DNA from: 'Nostoc azollae' 0708
GTDB lineage: Bacteria > Cyanobacteriota > Cyanobacteriia > Cyanobacteriales > Nostocaceae
Assembly (NCBI RefSeq): GCF_000196515.1
Contig: NC_014248.1
Coordinates: forward strand, 3,538,001 to 3,602,000
Reading direction: 5' to 3'
DNA: 64,000 bases
Below are positions 38,518 through 48,030 of the stretch, piece by piece. The notes under the pieces are model-generated. The model was not told where the DNA came from. It did no database searches and saw only the letters and a list, made by a program, of their open reading frames with translations. The number at the start of each line of letters is the position of its first letter. The stretch's first letter is position 1. Both the position numbers and the translations under genes were made by a program.

Positions 38518-38922
38518 ATGAGAGCTATACGCACCCGCAGTCAAGACCGCATTTTGAACCTTTTAAAAAATATTAAACAAGGCATTTCCGCACAGGATCT
38601 CTACATAGAACTACGTAATCATAGTCAGAGTATGGGTTTAGCAACAGTTTACCGTTCACTAGAAGCCCTCAAACTTGAAGGTAAAGTACAAGTACGGACT
38701 TTGGCTAACGGTGAAGCCCTCTATAGCTTAACCCAGCAGGATAAACATCACCTCACTTGCTTACAATGCGGTCTTTCCATACCCATTCATCAATGTCCAG
38801 TCCATCAACTGGAAAACGAGTTAAAATCCAGTCACAAATTTAAAGTTTTTTACCACACCTTAGAATTCTTTGGCTTATGCAGTCAGTGTCAAGAAATTAG
38901 TCAGGGAATAGGTGACAGGTAG
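38518..38922 (+). CDS. zur: Zinc uptake regulator, Fur family (Zur/FurB)
   Basis: A 134-residue DNA-binding repressor. The N-terminal winged helix is at residues 1-75 (AQDLYIELRNHSQSMGLATVYRSLEALKLEGKV). The C-terminal dimer/metal domain has HHLTCLQCG and LCSQCQ, the structural Zn site of two CxxC pairs. The start MRAIRTRSQDRILNLL and the overall sequence closely resemble Anabaena FurB, which is Zur. It is divergent from purS with 115 bases between; the region should hold both promoters. No zinc transporter genes lie next to it. Confidence 0.92.
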   Translation: MRAIRTRSQDRILNLLKNIKQGISAQDLYIELRNHSQSMGLATVYRSLEALKLEGKVQVRTLANGEALYSLTQQDKHHLTCLQCGLSIPIHQCPVHQLENELKSSHKFKVFYHTLEFFGLCSQCQEISQGIGDR

Positions 38923-38956
38923 AAAGTCATTATATCCATACCTCACACACACCCTC

Positions 38957-39776
38957 TTATCCCTTATTTCCTAGCAGCGGATTGGAATCACTTGGCACAT
39001 CAGAGACAATAGAGTGTATGCCTTCCAAAGTAGTAGGAATAGTGCGTGGGTCCATAAACATTATTTTGCTACTATCGCTTTTACCAATAGTTGCACCCAT
39101 ATCCAGATAGCCCAAGGCCAACAGCACTTCCACTGCTTTCTGGACTTCAGGATTAGCTTTCATTTTTTGAGCCGGAATTTCTGCTGATTCTGCGAGTGAT
39201 TGTGCCTTCAAAACCTATTGTTGACGTTCAGCTTGCGCTGTGAGAATTATTGCTTTGTGTTCAGCTTCTGCATCTAAAAGTTGTGCATCTGCCTTACCTT
39301 TAGCAGTATTCACAGCAGACTCTCTATCACCTGCAGAAGTTAAAATTGATGCCCTTTTTCTCCTCTCCGCCGACATTTGCAATTCCATTAATTCTTGCAC
39401 TGCCTTAGAGGGGATAATATCTCTCAGTTCTACCCTTGTAACTTTCACTCCCCCAGGTTCCGGTAGAAATGCCTAATCATTGTAACAGAATTTTATTAAT
39501 TTCGGTGCGGGCAGTAAAAGTTTGATCCCATTCCAATTGTACCATTTCTGAACGAATTTTGGGTTAAGACCAAGTTCACCATTGCCGATTGAAGATTTTC
39601 TACCTTATAGTAGGCTTTCTCCAAATCAACAATTTGCTAATAAACCACCGCATCAACTTTGATAGAAACATTGTCACGAGTGACACATTGTTGAGGAGGA
39701 ATATCTAAAACCTTTTCCCGAATCGTTTGTTTGTAAACAATATTATCGAAAAAAGGATCAATCATATTCAACCCAG
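38957..39776 (-). pseudogene. Stomatin/SPFH-domain protein, C-terminal part, degraded and cut by IS insertion
   Basis: Leftward frames read [120 protein letters not shown], stop, VLKAQSLAESAE..., ending SDVPSDSNPLLGNKG. This is the band-7 core and coiled-coil tail of a cyanobacterial stomatin. Stops occur near 39641 and after AERQQ, plus a shift near 39474. The missing first 30 codons lie 3.3 kb away at 43040-43143, beyond inserted elements. Confidence 0.88.
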
Positions 39777-41240
39777 AGTCTGCACTTTAATAAGTAGCAT
39801 AAACAAACTATATTTACAGGAAATTCAGAACTATAGTTTTTAAAAATGCAGTAGCCATGAAAATATAAATAAATTATGCACGTCAAAATTCCAGCTTTCC
39901 TATTGTCTAAGAAAAGGTAGTTAGACAACAATGTTGAATTTGAATTTTTAAATCAGTTATGAAAATACAAGACTATACAATAGTGAATTAGAGATTTGAA
40001 AACTAAGAAAATAAATAATACTTTTGACAAGCTGTAGGTAGGAATTGGAAAATTCGACAACGTTCCTCTGTCAAGTTCAGAGTCCTATGAACTCCTCGTG
40101 TAATCAGAAAAAGTATCCCTTACTGCCTCTTTCCGAGGAGCTTCCCTAATCAAGTCAGGGAACCAGCCCAAGGCACTGGCTCTGAAATATCCAACTTAAA
40201 GTAGGGGATTCTGTAGGTTTATTCAGTTGGTTTTTAACTGTAGGTTTTTGCATCTTCAACGAGATTCTTAATTGTCTTTGTCCCACACAATAAACCAAAA
40301 GACACAATGCCATTAACATCATCATTGTCTCTACTCTTTCTGGATCTTTCATAAAAAGACTATGGGCGAAAAATAACGGGTATTTGATAACTCTCAATCC
40401 TATTTTTGTTGATTACCCTTCTCTATATATTCTCAATATTTCTATGGTTTCTAATTCCCTTGCCTCTAAAATATTTTTTGCTAAAATAAATCGACCATAA
40501 GAGTTATGATGTTGGGTGATTAACTCCTGATTTCCTATTAGTTTACCTCTTACTTGATACAGTACTGTTTGTCCTTTATTTAACCGATCAATAATTTCTA
40601 AGTCCGATATTTTATGATATTTTAATTTTGCTGCCAGTTGTTTAATCTTTAATTCCGCTAAGAATGTCTGTTCAAATTCTTCTTTGACTAATCTACCTAC
40701 TTGTTTACTGATCTTTAGAAACTCCTCTTGAATGCTTTGGGTTAATTTCTTTTAAGTCTGCTTTTTTTCTGTCTGCACTGTCTACTAATAGCCATCTTTG
40801 CTCTATTCCCCCATAAGATACTTCTTCTTGGTAGCTATATCCTTTGATTTGACTTGGTTTCAGTTCTATACTGCTAAATGCTTTGACAAAGTTTTTGGCT
40901 TTTTTAATAGATAAAGGTACTCGACTTATCCATTTCATGTTCGAGCTTAATTTTAAATTACTTTCGCTATATTATATATAGCACTATCAGCCACCATCAT
41001 TATACTTTCAAAATCTATTTGTTTGTCATACTCCACCAAGATTTGAGCAAATACTGCTTTATCTGATTCATTTCCTGATGCTCCTCTAAAAAATAAGGGT
41101 ATATCTCTGTCACTACTTACTATTAAATCTAATATACATTGTTTTCAGTCTGGACGATAGTCATGAGAATATCCTTGTGTGATATTAGTCGGATTTTCTC
41201 GGTTCATTCCTAATTCTTGTCCTAAATTATTGAGACAAAA

Positions 41241-42224
41241 GACCTGTCAGGAAAATTAACTTGGTGTCAAAAAAATGGTAGAAGGGAATTTTGAGGGTCT
41301 ACCAAAAGGAAAAATCGACTAAATTGACTATATTCAAGAATATCCACATCGTACAAAACAAATAATGGGAATAACTAACCATTAGTTTCAAGACTTGTTA
41401 GCCCAAGGTGAAATGCAGCATAAAAAACTTCAAGGGGAGATAGAAAGTAAAAAGATAAGTATAAATCACACAGGAGGAGGGGGGAAACGGAAAATAGAGA
41501 TAAAAGAAGAGGTATGTCTATGATTCTTCTATTTGAGGAAAATACCAACACTTGAGGTTTTAGGTCTGCATTTCGGTATATGGAAAACGGAAGCAAAGGA
41601 CACATTTCATTACTGGCTAGAGATATTACCAAATGTTTTGCTTGCTAGTCTCCTTAAACAGCTAGAAAAACATGATAGGGATTATGCCATGGCGATAGAA
41701 CTATTGACGGAGTTTCACTTAATAGTCGACAGCATGGAACAGCCACGAGCAAGGTCTTCAGATAATCAGGAGCAAAAAAAGTATTTTTCAGGTAAGAAGA
41801 AAGAAGCAGGACACATTTTGTGAGCTTACCAGAAGGAAAAGATATTGTCGATGTAGAAGTAGGAGAAAAAGCCCAACCAGTGATATTAGCTTATTTCGAG
41901 AGCAACAAGAAAAGTTCCATAACAACAAAATGTTTGAAGGAGATAAAGCATATCAAGGAGGAAAGAATATTAGCACACCTTATAAGAAACCACGTAAAGG
42001 AGAATTAACCTTAGAATCAAAGGCAGGAAACAAAGAGTTTTCCACCAAGGATATTTTTGCTGAACAAGTCATTACACTTGTAAACATATTCCGGGCACCT
42101 CAACAAGGACTTCCCCTGAATTCCCGAATTCACTCGCAAGTAATTCTTACTATTTGTGGTTTAGTCACATTAGGAACTGGTTAATTAGTTTTCTCCATGT
42201 CATAAGTGTTAGCGATATGAGGTC
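41241..42224 (+). mobile_element. IS5-like (DDE_Tnp_4) element nested in the IS1634 relic
   Basis: Rightward fragments: TLEVLGLHFGIWKTEAKDTFHYWLEILPNVLLASLLKQLEK, LIVDSMEQPRARSSDNQEQKKYFSGKKK (first catalytic Asp), then after a frameshift ISLPEGKDIVDVEVGEKAQP, then KMFEGDKAYQGGKNISTPYKKPRKGELTLE (second Asp) and QVILTICGLVTL. Two frameshifts and stops. Its left end (GACCTGTCAGG at 41241) abuts the IS1634 frame exactly; the right limit is set loosely at GAGGTC, 42224. Confidence 0.75.
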
Positions 42225-42581
42225 AGTTATGAATTGATCATCAATATCTTCATGGATAGGAACTATCCGTAACTATTCCCAACCGTGATTTTTTCCTTAG
42301 CTCTTTCCTAATCTTAACACTATGAAAAGCCAGACACATACTCCTTTCTGAATTTTCCGCCCTCTCTAATTATTATACTCTCTATGCAAATGCAATGAGG
42401 TTGAACCCAAATGGGAATATTTGGTTGCTACTCCATATTTTCTTACTACTTCTAAGGCAATTCTTAGGAATAAGAATTTAGTTAATCCATATTTGTATAG
42501 CTTAATTTGTATAGCTTATCCACTACTCTGCCTATTTTACCATCATTTCAATCTTCAGCTTCAATTCGCGCTCCTAATGAA

Positions 42582-42629
42582 TTTTCTATGGCTTATTCCT
42601 CAACTTTTTGAGGAATAAGCCATAGAAAA
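42582..42629. repeat. Perfect 22-bp inverted repeat with 4-base loop
   Basis: Left arm 42582-42603 (TTTTCTATGGCTT...CTCAA), loop CTTT, right arm 42608-42629, exact reverse complement. It lies inside the IS1634 transposase frame: the 42608-42629 arm fits the expected coding sequence (EE-AIEN), while the other arm replaces what should be different codons. Confidence 0.9.
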
Positions 42630-43039
42630 CCTAGTCCATAATGATTGCTTTAGCTATTTCTCCTGTATTCACTTTCTCTCTACTATCTATTCATAATATC
42701 TTATTGATTCTTTCTACAATTCCTATCTCATCTATTATTCCCAAGTTATCAAAGTTCTTACTGTGAAACTCTTCTTTTTGGTAATTCATATTTTTGGGTA
42801 TTTTTATTTAATTTAGGCTCATTACGATTCATCTTCTTATCTTTTCTCCTGAATTTGTTGTCAATACCTACGAGTTCTAAGTTGTTGGCAATTGTTACTG
42901 TATTATCTATTGTTTTACTATTTTAAGTATGTGTTTACTACGTAACTTTTTGTGATATTTCTACATTTGTATATGTACTACAAAAGGAAGTAATGAAGTG
43001 TGGAATGTGGGTTTAAGCCAGGTCTGAATTTATTTTTGT

Positions 43040-43143
43040 ATTTCTACTAAGGCTTCATCGCCTTGATTAATCACTCTCATGGACTTAAGTACAACACTGC
43101 GACCACCAAAGGCTAAAGCTAGTAATAACAAAAATTGATACAT
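43040..43143 (-). pseudogene. Stomatin/SPFH-domain protein, N-terminal fragment
   Basis: Starts at the ATG at 43143, preceded by an AGGAG ribosome binding site. It reads MYQFLLLLALAFGGRSVVLKSMRVINQGDEALVE, the membrane hairpin and first strand of a cyanobacterial stomatin, then loses homology near 43046. The rest of the same gene resumes at 39776 with [14 protein letters not shown]. The 3.3-kb stretch between is insertion-sequence material. Confidence 0.82.
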
Positions 43144-43366
43144 TTTGATGACACTCCTAAGTAACCAGTAAATTTAGAACTCATCATGGACAACATTTTC
43201 AGGGTATCGGCGGAATAAGTAGGGGTAAAAGAAAAAAAGAAAAAGTTGAGGGTGGGACACAGGGCGTTATAAAATATGAGACATAAGGCAAAAAATTTTA
43301 GCAAAAGACTTATCACAAACAGAATTGCTCCAAAGCATTGAGCGAAAAGGAATTGCAGGGGAATCC

Positions 43367-44717
43367 ATGGGTCAGAAAGTAGAGATATTACTGAATCTAA
43401 TAGAGCAGTTACAATTAGAAGTTAAAGAATTACGGGCAGAAAATCAAGGGTTAAGAGATGAAAACAACCGATTGAAGGGAGAAAAGGGTCAGGCAAAGAT
43501 AAAAGCCAAGAATCAAAAAGGCTTCACAAGTAATCACTCATCGGAGAAAGAGCGACAAACGCTAAAAAAGGACAACAAAGGCAGTAAGAAGGCTGGGATT
43601 AAAATAGACAGAGAAGAAATACTAGAATATCCCCAAGAATTACTGCCAGCAGAGGCGCAGTTCAAAGGGTATGAAGAAGTAATCATCCAAGACATCATCC
43701 TGGCAACCAATAACGTACTATTCCGGAAAGAGAAATACTACTCACCATGAGAAGGAAAAACCTATTTGGCAGAACCTCCTTGGGGTTATGAGGGAGAATT
43801 CGGTCTAGGAATAAAAACCCTGATTATCAGCTTGTACTATGGGGGTAACATGACCCAAGGTAACTTGTTAGAGTTCCTAGAGAATATTGACTTGCTCGAG
43901 CATTTTCAACTACCAACTAAATGGAAAAATGCTCTCCAAGTATTACCTCAAGAAACTGTGTTGAGTGAGGCAGAGTTTCATACCCTACTGGATACACATC
44001 TGCCTAAACTGGGTTCACAACAACGGACTCGGATTATGGAAGCAGCAGCTATTGCTTTCTATCATCAACAAACTGATTGGCCAGTGGTGCAAACTCTGGT
44101 CTGTGATGATGCTCCTCAATTGAAGTTACTGACTGATAATATCGTTTGGTGTTGGGTAGATGGAGGAAGAAATTATAAGAACTTAAGTGCGTTTATTGCT
44201 TGTCACCAAAAGGTTTTAGATAAATTCCTGGATGATTTCTGGAATTACTACCGAGACTTACTCCCTTGTTAAGATTCTCCCAGTCAGCAAACGGCAGATA
44301 AACTCCGGTATAAGTTTTGGAAGTTGTTCCACACTGACAGTGGTTATCAACAATTGGATGAGCGAAAACCATTAACTCTGGTCAAAGTTTCTGAGTTGCT
44401 TTATGTTTTAGAGCATCCTGAATTAGCATTACACAATAACCCGGCTGAGTTAGGTGCTAGAACTATGGTGCAGCGAGGGAATATTAGTTATGCCACTCAG
44501 ACTCTCGAAGGGACTCAGACTTGGGATACTTTTATGTCTCTTGTTCCTACTACTCGTAAGTTGGGAATTAGCTTTTTTGAATATATTCGTGACCGCATTT
44601 CTAAGGTTAGGAACATTCCCTGTTTGGGGAGTATTTTTGACGAAAAATCTGCTCTCAATCCTTTTGGTTGCTCATGGATGCCAAAATTTTGTATCCCCCG
44701 AAGTATTCAGGGGATAC
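43367..44717 (+). mobile_element. IS66-like transposase gene, inactivated
   Basis: The frame starts at the ATG at 43367 (MGQKVEILLNLIEQLQLEVKELRAENQGLRDENNRLKGEK, the IS66-type coiled-coil lead). It continues EILEYPQELLPAEAQFKGYEEVIIQDI, then a TGA near 43748, LAEPPWGYEGEFGLGIKTLIISLYYGGNMTQGNLLEFLENI, a probable internal deletion, FQLPTKWKNALQ, QTLVCDDAPQLKLLTDNIVWCWVDGGRNYKNL, a stop near 44270, and FHTDSGYQQLDERKPLTLVKVSELLYVLEHPELALHNNPAELGARTMVQRG. It inserted between nfeD and the stomatin gene and runs opposite to them. Confidence 0.78.
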
Positions 44718-44730
44718 AAAATTTTGGCAT
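44678..44730. repeat. Perfect 21-bp inverted repeat at the IS66-like/nfeD junction
   Basis: Arms 44678-44698 (ATGCCAAAATTT...ATCCCC) and 44710-44730 are exact reverse complements with an 11-base loop CGAAGTATTCA. Both the IS frame (rightward) and the nfeD frame (leftward) end in the same peptide MPKFCIP as a result. Confidence 0.92.
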
Positions 44731-45136
44731 AACAATTAAAATTGTACCTTCTCTAGCAACTACATAAACTCTTTGCTGAGGTGATAGGCTGACTTTATGA
44801 TCATCACATCTTGCCCGCCAAGAATTTCCCTCATATAGTACCCTTCCTGTTTGTCCAGGGAGAATTTCTGTGAGAGTTTTTCCAAATACCGCATCTGTAA
44901 TTTTTGACTTATGTGGTGGTGGTTGGAAGAACCTACGGGAAAATACCACTAGTAACGTGGAAAGTAACAGCCAAATAATAACTTGCAGCCATAAACTTTT
45001 CAAACCCAAGTAAGATAAGAAAGGCACCCCCAAGGCGCTCATTCCCATCACGAAGGCTACAAAAGCCGATGGTAAAAAGTTCTGTTAAACAGATAACTAT
45101 TCCTGCTAATAGCCAAATTAAGGTAAAAGTCGGCAT
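44731..45136 (-). pseudogene. NfeD-like membrane protein, frameshifted
   Basis: Starts MPTFTLIWLLAGIVICLTELF, then a frameshift near 45070; the other frame continues MGMSALGVPFLSYLGLKSLWLQVIIWLLLSTLLVVF and the OB-like C-terminal domain ILPGQTGRVLYEGNSWRARCDDHKVSLSPQQRVYVVAREGTILIVMP. NfeD proteins pair with SPFH/stomatin proteins in membrane quality control, and the stomatin gene lies just downstream on the same strand, split by IS insertions. The last codons are altered by the inverted repeat. Confidence 0.85.
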
Positions 45137-45284
45137 AAGGCCATCCTGGGTAATAAATTTATCTGAATTATTAATTTTTTGATTAACTACATCTAGACAA
45201 TCACTATTTACGGAAAACAAAGCTTGGTCTGTTTGTTGGCATCTAAATTTAATCGCACTTTACTTTTTATTAATTTTTACATCT

Positions 45285-47252
45285 ATGATGATTTCTACTC
45301 AACATATCATTAATTGCTCAAATCCAGATTGTGAACAACCGATTAACAATATAGGCGAGCGCTTATGTAAAAGTTGTCAAACGCCCCTAGTTTACCGGTA
45401 TCTTTGGGCTACTGGTACAATGGCAGAACAAATTACACCAGGAACAAAGATAGCAGATAGATATGAAGTAATTACTCAAAAGATATGGCTGGATACGCAA
45501 CCGGGATTACCACCAAATATCCCTTTAGAATTGCCATCAGAAGTTATTCCTTACCTCAAATTATATCCAGAACAGTTACACATTCCTCAACCCTACGGAT
45601 TTACTAATTCCTCCATATCTGATATAAATGATATTCTGCTGTTAGAAAATGCGCCCATAGATACCGCAGGAAATCTCTACCCAATTATTACCGAAGTTTG
45701 GGAAGAAGCAAGAGCAGTTAGACAAGCGTACTGGCTATGGCAAATTCTCCAATTGTGGACACGTTTATTAGAATTACGAGTAGCAGCAAGTTTGCTATCA
45801 CCAGATAATTTGCGTGTTCAAGGTTGGTCTATCCGTCTGTTAGAACTGCACCAAACAATGGAAAATCTTACCTTACAGGATTTGGGTCAATCTTGGCAGT
45901 CGTGGGTACTAGTTGCAAAAGCAGAAATAGCCCCAGGGATAGGTAAGATTATTCAGCAGATGTGCCAGGATGGAGCAGATTTACAAACAGTTGCCAATCA
46001 ACTCAATCAATTATTACTAGCATCAGCAGCAGAGTTACCCCTATTGTTGACAGTCGCAGGAGTAACAGATACAGGTCCTATGATGAAACACAATGAGGAT
46101 GCCTGCTATCCCAGTAACTCGAGTCACTTCACAGATAAGCATTTAAACCCACATCTATCAATTGTTTGTGATGGTATAGGTGGCCATGAAGGTGGAGAAG
46201 TGGCCAGTCAGTTAGCAGTACAGTCTCTGAAACTACAAACCCGTGCCTTGTTAAACAATGTGGCAGAACAAACAGAAATTCTTCCTCCAGACTTGTTAAA
46301 GCAACAACTAGAAGCCAGCTTGCGGGTAGTCAATAATATGATTTGGTCTCGCAATGACGAACAAAACCGTCAAGGTAGAGAACGCATGGCAACAAGTTTA
46401 GTCATGGCGATACAATTACCCCAACGAATAGTCACAAATTCAGGGTGGGAGTCAGAAAATACCCATGAACTTTATTTAGCCAATATTGGTGATAGTCGTG
46501 CTTACTGGATAACTGCCAATTATTGCCAGTTATTGACAATAGATGATGATATAGCTACGCGGGAAGTTTGCTTTGGTCAAAGTTTGTATCGCCAAGTAAT
46601 GCAAACTGATCATGCTAATGCTCTCACCCAAGCGTTAGGTACAAAAGAAGCTGAGTTTCTCAACTTTTCTATTAAACGCTTGATTTTGGAAGAAGACGGA
46701 ATTTTATTATTGTGTTCCGATGGTTTAAGTGATCATCAGTGGGTAGAAAAAACTTGGCAAAATTATGCTGTGCCAGTTTTAACAGGTAAATTGACTGTGG
46801 AAGATGCTGCCCATCACTGGGTCAAGCTGGCAAATAAAAAAAATGGTCAAGATAATATATCTGTTGTTCTCACTCTATGTCGCATATCCCAAGCTTATTT
46901 AGTTCCTGTTACACCCACACCACTGGTAGTAGAACCTACGGAAACAGAGGAACTAGCAATCACTGCAGCGGAGGGAGAAACTTCGGAACTGGAAATATCA
47001 ACTGTAGAATCATTGGCGGAAAGTTCTCAAGCTTTATTGAATTTAGATTTGACAGAAAAACCAGCCCTAAATCCAGTTAAAGAAACCAGTCGGAGTCAAT
47101 TGGTAGTCCTCTTAGGAGGATTTTTGGCTTTGGTGATGGGAAGTACAGGTTTGGGTTTATTTGCTTGGTGGCAGCTTGAACCAGAGTCTCTTAGGCGGGT
47201 TTGTCGGCAACTTCCCCAACAAATGCAGCAATTCTGCCCAGAACCCGAATAA
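45285..47252 (+). CDS. PP2C-type protein phosphatase with N-terminal kinase-like region and C-terminal anchor
   Basis: A 655-residue protein. Residues 9-36 form a zinc ribbon (INCSNPDCEQP ... LCKSCQTPLVYRY). Residues about 50-240 look like a degraded kinase fold (GTKIADRYEVITQKIWLDT, LLSPDNLRVQGW) with no catalytic HRD or DFG. Residues 255-545 are a PP2C domain with metal-binding motifs: HNEDACYPS, IVCDGIGGHEGGEVAS, ANIGDSRAYW, LLCSDGLSDHQW and NGQDNISVVLTL. Residues about 600-630 are a transmembrane helix (LVVLLGGFLALVMGSTGLGLFAWW). The domain faces the cytoplasm, and it should dephosphorylate Ser/Thr proteins. Intact. Confidence 0.88.
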   Translation: MMISTQHIINCSNPDCEQPINNIGERLCKSCQTPLVYRYLWATGTMAEQITPGTKIADRYEVITQKIWLDTQPGLPPNIPLELPSEVIPYLKLYPEQLHIPQPYGFTNSSISDINDILLLENAPIDTAGNLYPIITEVWEEARAVRQAYWLWQILQLWTRLLELRVAASLLSPDNLRVQGWSIRLLELHQTMENLTLQDLGQSWQSWVLVAKAEIAPGIGKIIQQMCQDGADLQTVANQLNQLLLASAAELPLLLTVAGVTDTGPMMKHNEDACYPSNSSHFTDKHLNPHLSIVCDGIGGHEGGEVASQLAVQSLKLQTRALLNNVAEQTEILPPDLLKQQLEASLRVVNNMIWSRNDEQNRQGRERMATSLVMAIQLPQRIVTNSGWESENTHELYLANIGDSRAYWITANYCQLLTIDDDIATREVCFGQSLYRQVMQTDHANALTQALGTKEAEFLNFSIKRLILEEDGILLLCSDGLSDHQWVEKTWQNYAVPVLTGKLTVEDAAHHWVKLANKKNGQDNISVVLTLCRISQAYLVPVTPTPLVVEPTETEELAITAAEGETSELEISTVESLAESSQALLNLDLTEKPALNPVKETSRSQLVVLLGGFLALVMGSTGLGLFAWWQLEPESLRRVCRQLPQQMQQFCPEPE

Positions 47253-47488
47253 GCTAAATATTTCGCCAACGTGGAGATATGGTAAAATCAGCCAAGCGTG
47301 AAAAATCAGCAATAGAGTCCGCTTAGTGCTGAAAATGACCATCTAACTCTTGATAGCAGCAATAGTCTATCTGGAGAAATAGTTCATTAAAGCAAATTCA
47401 GTGAGGGATAGCTGTTGAGTAATTACTTGATAGCTAAAAACAATGACAGATGGTTGTGGAACAGCAAAAGTTAAGTGTAAGTAATGTT

Positions 47489-47710
47489 ATGAAAGTTGGC
47501 GATCGCGTCCGTGTTAAAGAATCGGTAGTAGTTTATCATCATCCTGAACATCGCGGTCAAGCTTTTGACCTCAAAGGCACAGAAGGCGAAATTTCTGCTA
47601 TTGTCACCCAATGGCAAGGCAGACCTGTAAGTGCTAATTTGCCGGTGCTAGTTGAGTTTAGTAAAAAATTTAAAGCTCATTTACGTGAGGGTGAATTAGA
47701 AATAATTTAA
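47489..47710 (+). CDS. ftrV: Ferredoxin-thioredoxin reductase, variable chain
   Basis: A 73-residue SH3-like subunit that partners the catalytic [4Fe-4S] chain (not in this window) and so feeds electrons from ferredoxin to thioredoxins such as TrxA. Family sequence: MKVGDRVRVKESVVVYHHPEHRGQAFDLKGTEGEISAIV, QGRPVSANLPVLVEF, FKAHLREGELEII. An ATG at 47450 would add 13 residues that lack family similarity; 47489 is preferred. Confidence 0.93.
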   Translation: MKVGDRVRVKESVVVYHHPEHRGQAFDLKGTEGEISAIVTQWQGRPVSANLPVLVEFSKKFKAHLREGELEII

Positions 47711-47857
47711 ATGGTAAGAATTCAGGAGTCAGGAGTCAGAATTTTTTTTTACCAGGAATAGAGAAAAGCGATTTTTTATATCAAAATCATCAAATTTAAC
47801 TCGAAAATCCGTTATTATTCTGACTCCTATATTTTCTATTTTCAATACTTACTTTAA

Positions 47858-48026
47858 ATATAGGAATCCGATTTGATTACTGATAGCGCAGCGTGGCGTA
47901 GCCATACAAAATTCAGTACAAGTGGATCCTCTAAAACCCTTTTGCCTATTGTCTTTTGCTTGCCTACACAAGTAAATATGGCTTAGGCCACGCTGCGCTA
48001 TCAGTAATCAAATCGGATTCCTATAT
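47858..48026. mobile_element. 169-bp inverted-repeat element (MITE-like)
   Basis: Two near-perfect inverted arms of about 49 bases (47858-47906 and 47977-48026) enclose about 70 bases of non-coding DNA. Arms start ATATAGGAATCCGATTTGAT and end in the common Nostoc repeat GCGCAGCGTGGC-TAGCCATA; the two differ only by a small indel near the inner end (GGCGTAGCC / GGCCTAAGCC). No coding frame. Size and structure fit a miniature non-autonomous element. Confidence 0.8.
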
Positions 48027-48030
48027 ATTC

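Larger units (their letters stand above)
40150..42840 (-). mobile_element. IS1634-family transposase relic, split by a nested IS
   Basis: The N-terminal part (about 42840-42400, leftward) reads KNFDNLGIIDEIGIVERINKIL then SREKVNTGEIAKAIIM, NSLGARIEAED, and KYSHLGSTSLHL-type pieces in shifting frames. The C-terminal part (41240-40150) reads LGQELGMNRENPTNITQGYSHDYRPD, CILDLIVSSDRDIPLFFRGASGNESDKAVFAQILVEYDKQI (DDE region), WLLVDSADRKKADL, and ends with RVIKYPLFFAHSLFMKDPERVETMMMLMALCLLVYC. Many stops and shifts. Between the halves lies another IS in the opposite orientation. The 42225-42400 stretch joins poorly, so the halves might be from two related copies. Confidence 0.8.

Noticed and set aside
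43119-43316. Leftward 65-codon frame with hydrophobic, Phe-rich sequence
   Set aside because: It overlaps the start and ribosome binding site of the stomatin fragment in another frame and has no recognisable motif.
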